A stretch of 64,000 bases of DNA, taken from contig CALYLW010000212.1 in the NCBI GenBank assembly GCA_944989445.1, forward strand, positions 1,156,512-1,220,511, in the 5' to 3' direction. How positions within the stretch are numbered: the first letter of the stretch is position 1; each line of letters begins with the position of its first letter. The notes below the pieces were generated by a model, which was not told where the DNA came from, searched no databases, and saw only the letters and a list, made by a program, of their open reading frames with translations. Origin of the DNA: Ampullaceana balthica. Taxonomy: Eukaryota > Mollusca > Gastropoda > Lymnaeidae. Shown here piece after piece: positions 22,916-33,989 of the stretch. The position numbers were made by a program, and so were the translations under genes.

Positions 22916-24207
22916 TTTAGGAACTTAAAATCATTGTTTGTGTAAATTTCATTGATTTTCCCAAAGCTTGATGCTCAAACTTGCAATGAAAAAATTATTC
23001 TTTTAAATTCTGAAGTAAATTGTTTGGTTTAAAATTTATAAGTATAATATTATTGGCACTCTTTGTGTGTGTGTTACTAATCCTGGCCAATCCGCTCCAC
23101 CAAAGTCTCTGTGATTTCATTATTTGTAGCATCAGATTACCTGGTCTTAAACTTAAACTGAACTATTTTGCCAGATAAAATTCTCATTTCATCTGTCAGA
23201 TAGAAACTATTGCACGAACTAAAAACAGTAGCTCTTAAAATTTTATTAGAAAAACAATAAGTTGTTCTCTTTTGAACTAAGTTCATAATTTACTTTCATC
23301 TTTTTATCCTACATATGATATATATATGCATATAATATATATATAATAAATGATTTCTTTAATTATTTAGGCCTTTTATTAATTATTAACATTTTTTAAA
23401 ATACAGCATATTTTGTTTGCATTTGTGACCTATTACTCTCCTGAATATAAAGAAATAGTTTGTATATTGAAGAGATTCATTGCAAAGGGTTGATGTAAAC
23501 AAAAATAATATTAAATAATGTACTTTGAATGATCAACGCAACATATATTATTTAACACTTATTTGTTTGAGTTACTGTCACTGCTATTTATGGCAAGCTG
23601 AACAAACTGCTGAGTCATGTTGCAGATAGTATAACAAACTATTGGAGGCCTACAAATTTTTTTTATCAAATTCTACCTAATTTCCTCATTATCAAAACAT
23701 TTTAGAACTTTTATTTAGCCCAAAGACTATAAACATATTATGCTGATTTTTCTATGTTAAAGTCTGCTATGATATTCAGCAATAGAAAGTGAACACAAAA
23801 GACTTTCAAAGGATTATGAGAAATTTAGATTTTGTCACAAATAACAGCTCCCAAAGTAACTACCATTTTCATCAATTCAATTGATTAACCATATCTACTT
23901 AAGACTAGATGTTACTTTTTTTCTAGCAAGTTGCCACAGGGCAACTCTGAAAATGTAGGTAACATAAACAAAACAACTTAGACTTCATATTTAAGACTGC
24001 AGCAGTCTCTTAAGATGAAAAATTAGAGTAAATCTCAAATTTAAAGTGAGCAAAAATGTTTTTTTCAACATAAATTATAGCAATTAAAAGTGAATCTCAT
24101 ATCAAATTTCTAATCTTCATTGCAAACCAGCAATTTAGACAAACGAATTTTATTTTAGCACCTAGAAATATTTGCACTAAGTGAATAAATATAAAAAATA
24201 TAAATAT
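22916..24207. other. AT-rich sequence, nothing recognised
   Basis: I looked for exons on both strands and saw no convincing acceptor-frame-donor combination. A short AT-rich run lies near 23310-23345. Confidence 0.35.
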
Positions 24208-24766
24208 ACTCTCTGTGTTGATTTGTTATAATATACTCTGTGTGTAGAAATGGTATAATAGACTCTGTGTGTAGATTTGTTATAATATACTCTTTGTGTT
24301 GATTTGTTATAATATACTCTTTGTGTTGATTTGTTATAATATACTCTTTGTGTTGATTTGTTATAATATACTCTTTGTGTTGATTTGTTATAACATACTC
24401 TTTGTGTTGATTTGTTATAATATACTCTTTGTGTTGATTTGTTATAATATACTATGTGTGTTGATTTGTTATAATATACTCTGTGTGTAGATTTGTTATA
24501 ATATACTCTGTGTGTTGATTTGTTATAATATACTCTGTGTGTAGATTTGTTATAATATACTCTTTGTGTTGATTTGTTATAATATACTCTGTGTGTTGAT
24601 TTGTTATAATATACTCTGTGTGTAGATTTGTTATAATATACTCTTTGTGTTGATTTGTTATAATATACTCTTTGTGTTGATTTGTTATAATATACTCTGT
24701 GTGTTGATTTGTTATAATATACTCTGTGTGTAGATTTGTTATAATATACTCTTTGTGTTGATTTGA
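24208..24766. repeat. 27-bp minisatellite, about 20-21 copies
   Basis: The unit reads TTGTTATAATATACTCT followed by a variable NTGTGTNGAT. Variants (CTTTGTGTT, CTGTGTGTT, CTGTGTGTA) alternate along the array. Since 27 is divisible by three, a minus-strand frame 24177-24815 reads as STHRVYYNK or STQRVYYNK repeats, and a plus frame reads as LICYNILFV repeats. Neither has a promoter or conserved flank, so I do not call a protein. Confidence 0.93.
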
Positions 24767-25081
24767 GTGTGACTAATTTTGAGATCAAATGATTCCCTAC
24801 CCATGAGCTCAACATCTTAAAAAATGTTGAAACAACTCAAGACAAAATTCCTGGCGTGGCTTACGTTATTTACTCATCTGTTGTTATTTTTTTTCACCGT
24901 CCCACCCAAATGTCAAAGAAATTTAAAATGTGTTTCCTTACATCTCACTATTAAAAAAGATAATAAAATTAAATTAAAAATTCTATGTTGACGTGAAGAA
25001 TATATCAGTTCATTTTAATCTCACGATTCATATTTTTTTAAGGATGCCCCTATTTAGTCTTTAAATTAATTATCTTTTGTT

Positions 25082-25207
25082 CGGGCGGTATTACTCATAT
25101 TTGATCATCTCTGGGTCGGGCGGTATTATGTAAAATTGATTAGCTCTGTGGATCTGGCGGTATTATGTAAAATTGATTATCTCTGTGGATCTGGCGGTAT
25201 TATGTAA
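25082..25207. repeat. 37-bp tandem repeat, about 3.4 copies
   Basis: A unit beginning CTGGCGGTATTATGTAAAAT and ending ATCTCTGTGGAT. The first copy is diverged, the next two nearly identical, and the last is cut after GTATTATGTAA. Confidence 0.85.
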
Positions 25208-25599
25208 TGCATTTCCATGTCTCACTTCAGATGTACTGCGGTGACTGCTTTAATTTTAACACAATGTAAAAAGTCATAAAACTAATTTTAAAAAGGACTT
25301 TAAAAAAACGTAATTTTTAACATTAATATTTACTTGTTCCTAATGATGTCGCCCAGCCAGGTCTTTGTCTCGAAAATAGTGACTTTATTTTATGACGGCA
25401 TTTTGCCAGGGAGCCATCGACATACACTTTTTCATATCAGCATTAGCAGGCAAAATAAAGTATGAAAACTATTCAAAGGTGATACAGCAATGCCAGGAAT
25501 TGTTAGTTTCGATAGGAATCAAAATTGAAGGATTGATGTTTTTTGCGCTTTATGATTAGCTATTATTCATATAGATATATAGATATATTTAGATGATAT
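25208..25599. other. Unassigned single-copy-looking sequence
   Basis: Mixed composition with no recognised domain, exon or repeat. It lies about 2.8 kb downstream of the PARP14-like stop codon. Confidence 0.3.
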
Positions 25600-25851
25600 A
25601 TATATGAAGAGCTCAAGGGAAGAAACGGCTATGTCACATTTTTGTGCTTTTGAGATATTCAAGTTTAAAAGTTCAAAATTATAGAGATTTCTTAGAAATT
25701 AACTAAATAGATTTGAATTTTTAATAGGGCCAGTGACATAGTTTTTTCATAAAACCTAATTCATAGCATTCAATTTTTGATCCTCTATCAGATACAGAGG
25801 TTAACTAAAAAAATTCTAAAATGTCACATAGCCGTTTCTTCCCTTGTGGTC

Positions 25852-25858
<7 letters not shown>
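25600..25858. mobile_element. MITE with about 40-bp terminal inverted repeats
   Basis: The left end reads TATATGAAGAGCTCAAGGGA then AGAAACGGCTATGTCACA. The right end is its reverse complement, with a short mismatch block (GACCAC for GAGCTC). The interior is about 180 bp, AT-rich and non-coding. Both ends run into AT dinucleotide sequence, so the target duplication cannot be read. Confidence 0.8.

Positions 25859-25905
<47 letters not shown>
25855..25905. repeat. AT then AC microsatellite
   Basis: Alternating AT passing into a short ACACAC run directly after the MITE right end. Confidence 0.9.
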
Positions 25906-26952
25906 TGATCCAACAATGTCGGCGAGCAATTTTCAAATATTCGATCACGAGAAAAGAGGCACGGCAACAAACAGACAAGTGTGTTTTATAAAAGCCTTTT
26001 TTTTAATAGCCCGCTGTTTAAAATTTGCCATTTTGCATAAAAGTCCACATTCATTGCAAGGCGGTGTTAAGTAGTTGTACACTAAATAACAAGTCGGTAT
26101 ACTTGTAGGTATTCTGTTGTTGAGGGAAACTCCGAAATACGTTTAATGGGACAACGTGTTCACTCATTAAAGAGAGTGCCAAGGTTCTTCTTGTAGTCAT
26201 TTGGTATGATTTCTAGATATGACATGACAAAGACTGGTTTGATCACGCTCTACTAGTTGTAACGTTAAAGTAAATTTGCCAAATCACTGACCAGATAACA
26301 AACATGAGATTTAAACTTGACCCATAAAAACCTTAAAGAAAACATATTATTTACTACACGCTATAGGAAAAAAAACTGGATAAAAACTTACAAATTTGCG
26401 TTAATGCTAAGAAAGTATTATAATGGCGCGTAACAACTATCCCCCAAAAAATGTTGCCTTCTATATTGGTTTAATCAACAAACATGCATAAATTCAATAA
26501 AGGAAAAAAATTCAAAGCAAACAGAAAACTAAGTCAAATAAATATAAACATCTGCAAGAAACAAATCTTAGACCAAAAATTTAGTCTACAAAAAGGTAGC
26601 AAAATGAAAAAAAAAGTGAATTAAGATTGTAAAAATAGTTTTAAAAAACCTTGCTAGATAAATGTGTTTTAAATGGTCAAACATTTCAAAATAACACAAT
26701 ATAAAAGGATTTTCAAGCCCTTATCATGAGAGGTCAGACCAAAGTCATATATATGTTTTCATACAATCACAGATTAACACACATTTTTACGTTGTATTAG
26801 ACACAATAAAAGGCTCTCGGTGAAATTCAGCCAGAAAATAAATTAAAATGCTATATTTTAACTACAATCAGTATGTGTGAATCTCGATATTCATCAAATG
26901 TTAATTTGTGTGTAAGTTTATTCCAAAAAAAGTGAGACAAAGTGAGCAGGAG
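25906..26952. other. AT-rich sequence, nothing recognised
   Basis: No exon or repeat boundary identified on either strand. Confidence 0.35.
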
Positions 26953-27568
26953 GTGCGATCATTAAGTGGTTAAGGTGCGATCATTAAGTGGTTAAGGTGC
27001 GATCATTAAGTGGTTAAGGTGCGATCATTAAGTGGTTAAGGTGCGATCATTAAGTGGTTAAGGTGCGATCATTAAGTGGTTAAGGTGCGATCATTAAGTG
27101 GTTAAGGTGCGATCATTAAGTGGTTAAGGTGCGATCATTAAGTGGTTAAGGTGCGATCATTAAGTGGTTAAGGTGCGATCATTAAGTGGTTAAGGTGCGA
27201 TCATTAAGTGGTTAAGGTGCGATCATTAAGTGGTTAAGGTGCGATCATTAAGTGGTTAAGGTGCGATCATTAAGTGGTTAAGGTGCGATCATTAAGTGGT
27301 TAAGGTGCGATCATTAAGTGGTTAAGGTGCGATCATTAAGTGGTTAAGGTGCGATCATTAAGTGGTTAAGGTGCGATCATTAAGTGGTTAAGGTGCGATC
27401 ATTAAGTGGTTAAGGTGCGATCATTAAGTGGTTAAGGTGCGATCATTAAGTGGTTAAGGTGCGATCATTAAGTGGTTAAGGTGCGATCATTAAGGGGTTA
27501 AGGTGCGATCATTAAGTGGTTAAGGTGCGATTATTAAGTGGTTAAGGTGCGATCATTAAGTGGTTAAG
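26953..27568. repeat. 22-bp minisatellite, 28 copies
   Basis: The unit is GTGCGATCATTAAGTGG plus TTAAG. The span is exactly 616 bases, 28 units. Only two differences are visible: AAGGGGTT for AAGTGGTT near 27494, and GATTATT for GATCATT near 27529. It begins about 790 bp downstream of the stop codon of the PARP14-like gene. Since 22 is not a multiple of three, no long frame results. Confidence 0.95.
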
Positions 27569-28358
27569 TTTTCAAGATGGCAGTCCTATAAATAACAGTT
27601 ACACTTTGAATAATCTTTTTTTAAGCTTACTTTCCTTTTCTATTTACAAATATTACATTCTTAGGGAAATTAAATGCTACTTAACAAGCAGATTTTGTTA
27701 TTTTCTCTTACCTTAAATTCCGGCTTTCATTGTGACAAATTTATCATACATCAATGTATTTAAGCATAAATATTGAAATAAAAATACGTTGTTTTTTGGG
27801 GGGGTTCTTTTTGCTAAGTTAAATCCGCTAACCTTTTTCAGATTGACGTAGAGTTAAAAATGATTTGTTTGAAATAAGTATTAACAGAATACCCACATAT
27901 GTGATTAAATCTTAATGATCGACTAACCGGAATTCCCAGACGTTCAACACTAATTAAAAACGTGTTACATTTAATCATTAGTGACTTTAAAAAAACGATT
28001 ATGACAATTTTAAAAACAAAAGATATTCTTTAAAGCATTTGGTGAAAAGAATTTAAAAACAAATAATTTTTTACAGGAACGAAATTCGTCATGCCAAAAA
28101 AAAATTTCGGAATTACCTATTGCACAATACAAATTTTAACACAATTCACTGTTGCATTAAATAAATGGAGCCTGTACAGGTAAGCGCATTGCAATCGAGT
28201 CAAACGAATGAGAGTCTCACCTGAGACAACATTTGTTAATCCAAACATTATTAAATTAATGATAAAAATACATTTTAGAAAACATTTAAGCGTGTATTAA
28301 TGCAGAGAAAATTTTTCAATGCAAATTATTTGTTATTTATCATTAAAAAATTGATAAT
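27569..28358. other. 3' flank of the PARP14-like gene
   Basis: Probably contains the 3' UTR and polyadenylation site. I find no canonical AATAAA on the minus strand within about 130 bases after the stop. A minus-strand ATG followed 28 bases later by GTGAGA (28252-28224) looks like a tiny first exon, but nothing supports it. Confidence 0.35.
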
Positions 28359-28636
28359 TCATAAGGTATTGAAAGTGATGAGATACTCTGGATAAGCTTG
28401 TGCATCATGAAATAAGACATACATGACTCCCCTTCCGTCCATTCCTGAATCGTACGGATAACTCTTTCCTGGCTTGTTGGGAAGAGCTCTGTCCCCTTCC
28501 TTGGTAACTATTGACTCGCCCACTAGAACTCTCACTTGATACATTTTTTGCTCCTTCGTTACTGGATCTTTTTTGGCATATCTTACAGAATACTTTGGGT
28601 CAACAGCAAAGTAAACACCATCACCAAACATGGCAA
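28359..28636 (-). CDS. PARP14: PARP14-like last exon: end of the catalytic domain and stop
   Basis: Acceptor TTCTTCAG; stop TGA at 28361-28359. Reads VAMFGDGVYFAVDPKYSVRY, then MYQVRVLVGE and GVMYVLFHDAQAYPEYLITF followed by NTL. It supplies the triad Tyr and the Met in third position. Confidence 0.95.
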
Positions 28637-31600
28637 CTGAAGAAGATATGAATTACAAAATTGTATTTTTACGTGCATTTTTAGGGTGCAATCCCATGGA
28701 TTTTATATAAATTTAAACAAAGTTTATATATCTTTGTACTTCAATAGCGTCTGTAGCATAAAGCTCAATATTTTATTAACGTTAATAATAAATAACTTCT
28801 GTATTGAGTGCAGGGTTCAGTGTTGGACTTTAGTTTTGTGGAAGCTTAGAGATAAGGACTAACTTTACAGAGTCCAAAAGTTATGAGTAAATCATTTTTT
28901 TCGGTTGCCACTATAGCATCCATAGATAGAGGATAGATATAGAGGAGTTTGGTGGAAAGACGTAAGACCTTAGCGCTCTGGGTGAAACCAGCCCTAAAGA
29001 CGTGACTTAACATGCATTAAAGCTAGCACAGGCACAGCCTATGGTTGTATTTACTCTTTCGGTGAGGATATGTTGGTAACTTAAGAAACCACATTGCTGT
29101 CTTTGAAAATCGATCCCCAAGGCTAAATAGTTTTTATGTCAGTAGTAGAACATTACACCTCTTCAAACGGTTTCACCAGTTACGTCCATTCACTGACTAT
29201 GTACGTTGTGTTTCGGTAGATTCTACACAGAAAATAAAAATAAAAATTCACATCTAATTTTTTTTCCCGGACTACACCGGAATCATACGATTTAAAATGA
29301 ATTTCATCTACACCGCACAATCTTAAGAGCATGACCATCCGTCATAACTACCAAAATCAAATCACCAACGTAGTTTTTTTTTAAACTGTATTTCTATGGT
29401 TCACTTTTCAGTTACACGGTATTAGTTCAAAATGTTTTTAGTATAAATATAGAGTATTTATGTTAAATCTAATTGCCTTATTTTATTTTAACGAAACATA
29501 TGGTCATTTATATCGCCTCACAAGCCACCAACCTATAGGTAATTATTACAAATTAAATCCCGTTTTTTTAAATGACATGCAAGTGACACAATGAAGACGG
29601 TTTGACTGGTACTTATACTAATGATCCTACATGTGGAAGAAAATCAGAAGCCCCGAGCCTAACGCTCTTCATGGGTCTTCCTGGAAGCCCTTCCAGCTAT
29701 CATCTGGTCCCCTCCCCCAGAAAAGGACGTGACAGCTGGGAAACCCCCCCCCTCCCCGGAGCGGTCGCTTCTGAAGCGGCCACCTAGAAATCCAGGAAAG
29801 AAAGTCGAAGATGCCTCCCACTCAGTGAACCTCACAAGGAGGGAAGGAATTGCCTTACTATGACCCGCTACCACTTTGGCGCCACCCCAGCAAAGCATAC
29901 GAGTCTCAATGGTTAGGATCGCCGCTATACGGGGGCTCATCAATGACCTACCTAGGGTGCGACCCCCACTGAAAGTTTTCTTCAGAGCTGGCGTCCAATG
30001 CGTTCTTCGCGGTACCTTTTGCTAATCCGTACTAGCGCTCATGGCCCTAAACCGTCACCGCTCGATGGCGTTGCTAGTAAATTGAAGAGGACGAAACGGT
30101 CGCTTCGGATTTACCCGAGCCTCAACGGGTACTATGGTTTTCATCATCGACATTGCATTTAAGATGTTTGTCTAAGATCCGTACAGCGACTGTAATCATA
30201 TGTGACTAGCACCTAACACCTAACATATAGTCCAATCTAGTTAAATTACTATAAATTGTTAAATGCTCAGATTCAGCATGATAAATTCCTGAATGTGTTT
30301 TCACTACCACATCCTAATTTAGCGAGTTTACCTGATTTGTAATTTCGACTAAATCCACTATGATTGATAGCATCCACATTAGAAAAAGAAGTACCATGAT
30401 ACAACAGCTTCTCATTTTCAAATCCAGGTGGGTTTCGTGACTCTATCTCCCGTTTTTTTACTGCGTACTGCTGGTATAGCGCTTTGTTCTGCACTCTCTG
30501 GATCTAGAATAATATAAATATGTGTGGCCAATATAAATGTGCAGAGCTAGTTAAATAACGAGAACGATGTAGTAATTAAACAGTGCATACAACAAGAACC
30601 AGTAGAAGAGTTAGCCTGCAAGCGCAGATGGAGATGGATCGGCCACACCTTCAGAAAGACTACATCCAGTATCATGAGACAAGCCTCACTTGGATCCCCC
30701 AGGGCTAGACAAACAGAACTCAAACTAGTGTGACTTGGAGAAGGGAAGTGTAGGAAGACACCAAGAAGAGTGGCTACTACTGGGGACAGCTGGAGAAACT
30801 TTTTTTGTATTATATGGGCTAGTTCGAAACATACGTTTTTGTATAGTATATCTTTATATATTTGAAGGAAACTTTACGAAGACAGTGTTTATAGGATATG
30901 TTCGAACGATTCGTATTACGTCATAGTCATCACTGCATTTATTTGAAGTGCTAATTTTTTTTTAACATAAAATGTTCCGTAACAAAACAAAGTAATAATA
31001 TGCATCTTTTCAAAAATCCATGCGTACAAGAGAATTAGAACAGACATGAAAAAAATGTACAGGGTGGCTCAAAAAAAGTTGACTGTCTTGTATAATTTCA
31101 AATAATAAAAAAAAATTGTAATCGTTTTCTACAAAACCTCAAGTAAATAGTTGCCAAATGTTATTTTATATAAAATCAGAATTCCAATTCGATGTGTCCT
31201 CCTCGGTTCTCAACACTTTTTCTAGACGTCTTCGCAACTTGTCAATGCTCTTGTTTATAAACCGCTGAGACAAATGTTGCCACTCTTCAACAATGGCCAA
31301 TTTCAGTTGTTCTATTGTTGCAAATTTACGACGAAAGTAGACTTTTTGTAGCAGGGCACCCAAAATAGCATAATCTACCGGTTTAGATCCGGGCAATTTG
31401 GTGGCTACATGTCTGGTTCAATAAAGGTGACATTCTCCCGATGAAGATAGTTTGTCGTGTTTCTTGCCGTGTGTGAAGGAGCTCCGTCTTGTTGCAATGT
31501 CCAGTTGTGATGATTACATCTTGCTCGAATATCCGGAAGCAATCATTGTCTTAGGACGTGATCACAATAATACACACTGTTCCCTTTCGCTCCAGGTTCA

Positions 31601-33958
31601 ATAGATACTACACTGGTATTTCCAATCCGAGACACACCTACCAAAACCATGATGCCACGACTGAAATGTTCACGTTCGCGTATGAGTCTCGTTGAAGGAA
31701 CTTGTTTTTTCTTTCTTGTTTCACAATAAACACGATCATTTTGTGAATTTACTGGTGTGGCGAGAATAAATATCTGTTCGTCTGTAAACCAAATGTTTCG
31801 TATACTTCTCTAGTTTTGAAACCTACACACACAAAAACTCTAGGCGGTCCCACTTTTTTGAGCCATTTTTAACAAAACTATTGACATGTAACTGTGTAAA
31901 ATATTTAAATTGCACTCAATTGATGATTGTGTTATTTACCTGAAGCACTGTCATTGGAACACTAGTTAAAGGGAGTCTATTGAGCACTTGTAGAAATTCT
32001 TCACTTTTTGGTGATAATTGAACCAGTTTAGGATTTTCATCTTGATCCATTAATCCCCAATGGTCTGGAACAGGCTCTTCTGTTTGGAATAAATAAAGAA
32101 GTGAAAATGGTGAAGTTTAATTGATTTGAACATATATGAGTATTTTGTGGCATTTCTGAAATCGCATTTTTTATCAAAAATAATTTTTGGAAAGAAAAGA
32201 AAAAAGAAACAATTGCTACAATGATCAGCTAATTTGTAAATTTCTGCAGATAGAAATTTTTATAAAATTACCATACATTTGAAAAATTTATTGGTTTTAC
32301 TTAGTTCCTTCCCTTGAATTGTTGATGTTTATTCCACTCATATTGAACATCCAATTTTTTCCAGATTTTAATTGCTTAACTCCCATTTAAAACATTAATT
32401 TTAAACATTTGAAGGGAAAAGAAGTGATTTTTTTAATGTAATCATTAAATCATTTTATTCGAGTAAAAGCAGAGGATATTATTATTTAACAAAATCATCA
32501 AAATTATCTTTAATAACTAAAAAATTAACAAAGAAATATAACATATATGAGCAAGAACATTCACGAATGCAGTGCTCCTTTCCACATATAAAAAGTAAAA
32601 ATATTAAATGTTTACCATACTGATACACTTCACAATTATATTAAAAAAAAAGTTTTTTCCATTCCTAATTCTGTTATCAGATTGGTTCACAAAGCATGCA
32701 TACAATTGCATCAAATTACATATTTTTGTTTGTGTAGAAGTATTTGAGTCTTTCTTGACAACAAATATATAATAAATGAATATGCCTTTCTGAAATTAAA
32801 ATAACTATAGAACAAGAGATGCTGAAACACATAGCACATTTTTTAAAAAATTTTAAAATGAACACAAGAACATTTAACTCAATTACGCCAGAGACCCATT
32901 GAGAGTCGATTTTCTGAATGTAAGGTGATTAAGTTGATCTAAGGATTTATTTGATATAATTTATTATAATGCGATAATCACATGGAATTGACATGTGTAA
33001 TAGTAAACACTTAAATTTTTAATTTTAAAAAAATATGTTGCTTTTTTTCAAATGTCCATTGTCCTGCTGCACTCGAATGATTTGTGACTCATTGTCTGCA
33101 AAACTAGGATAAAACGATTTTTAAGTGTGTATATATATCGATGTAATTTGAGTCTATTGTATAACTAAAATCCATTATAGGATATGTGCCCGTGAGAATC
33201 ATCTTTTTATTTAAAAAATTCTACTCCAGAAACTAGTAACTAAAAATGTAAGTGAAAAAAATATAAAAAAACTTTTTTTTTCAAATTTAAACTAAGATGT
33301 TGAATCTCACATTAAATTACATAACAGGAAATAAGTATACATATAAACATCTAGCATCCAAAAAGTAGTCGTATTTTTAGGCAACCGTCATTCCATCTTT
33401 GCAAATAAAAACTATATTTTACTTGTAAATTAATAAAATGAGCTCGCTATTATTTATTATCATAGCTCTGCCTACAGCTTGCCGATATGCAACGAACCCC
33501 TCTCCTTCCTTGTAAAATTCATTAATAGCAGAGCCCCCCCCCCACCCCAAAACCAAGTCAAAAATTAGTAGAATCTTGGCTACATAGTACAATAGTAAAA
33601 AAAATAATTAACAAATATCTTAGACAGTTTTCACGCAAGATGTCCCAATTTATTTTTTTAGAATAGCTACACCAATGTCATTTTCCCTTTCAAAGGTATG
33701 TAATATTAATGATGAAAAGTTTATAACACAAATTTACAGTTTCAACGTAAATCTTTACCGTTGTACTTATTCATAGGTTATGCCTGGATAATCATTTGAA
33801 ACGATATGTTTCCTTGACAAATATTATGTGAAATTACATTATTCAAAACTGTAACCTCATATCTGCTCTGGCTATTCATTTGATCTCAAATAGTGTAACA
33901 TTCCACAACGTAACTATCTCTCGCTCTGTCTCTCTTTCTGTTTATCTCTATCTCAATT

Positions 33959-33989
<31 letters not shown>

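Noticed and set aside
24177..24815. 212-residue ORF of STHRVYYNK repeats
   Set aside because: Direct product of the 27-bp minisatellite. No conserved flank, signal or homologue is visible.
26953..27568. CRISPR-like array
   Set aside because: The 22-bp units are directly adjacent with no spacers, and the setting is an animal genome; it is a minisatellite.
28224..28252. Tiny first exon (ATG followed by GTGAGA) on the minus strand after the macro-PARP stop
   Set aside because: Only a start codon and a donor-like GT; no promoter, and it could not be joined to a specific next exon.
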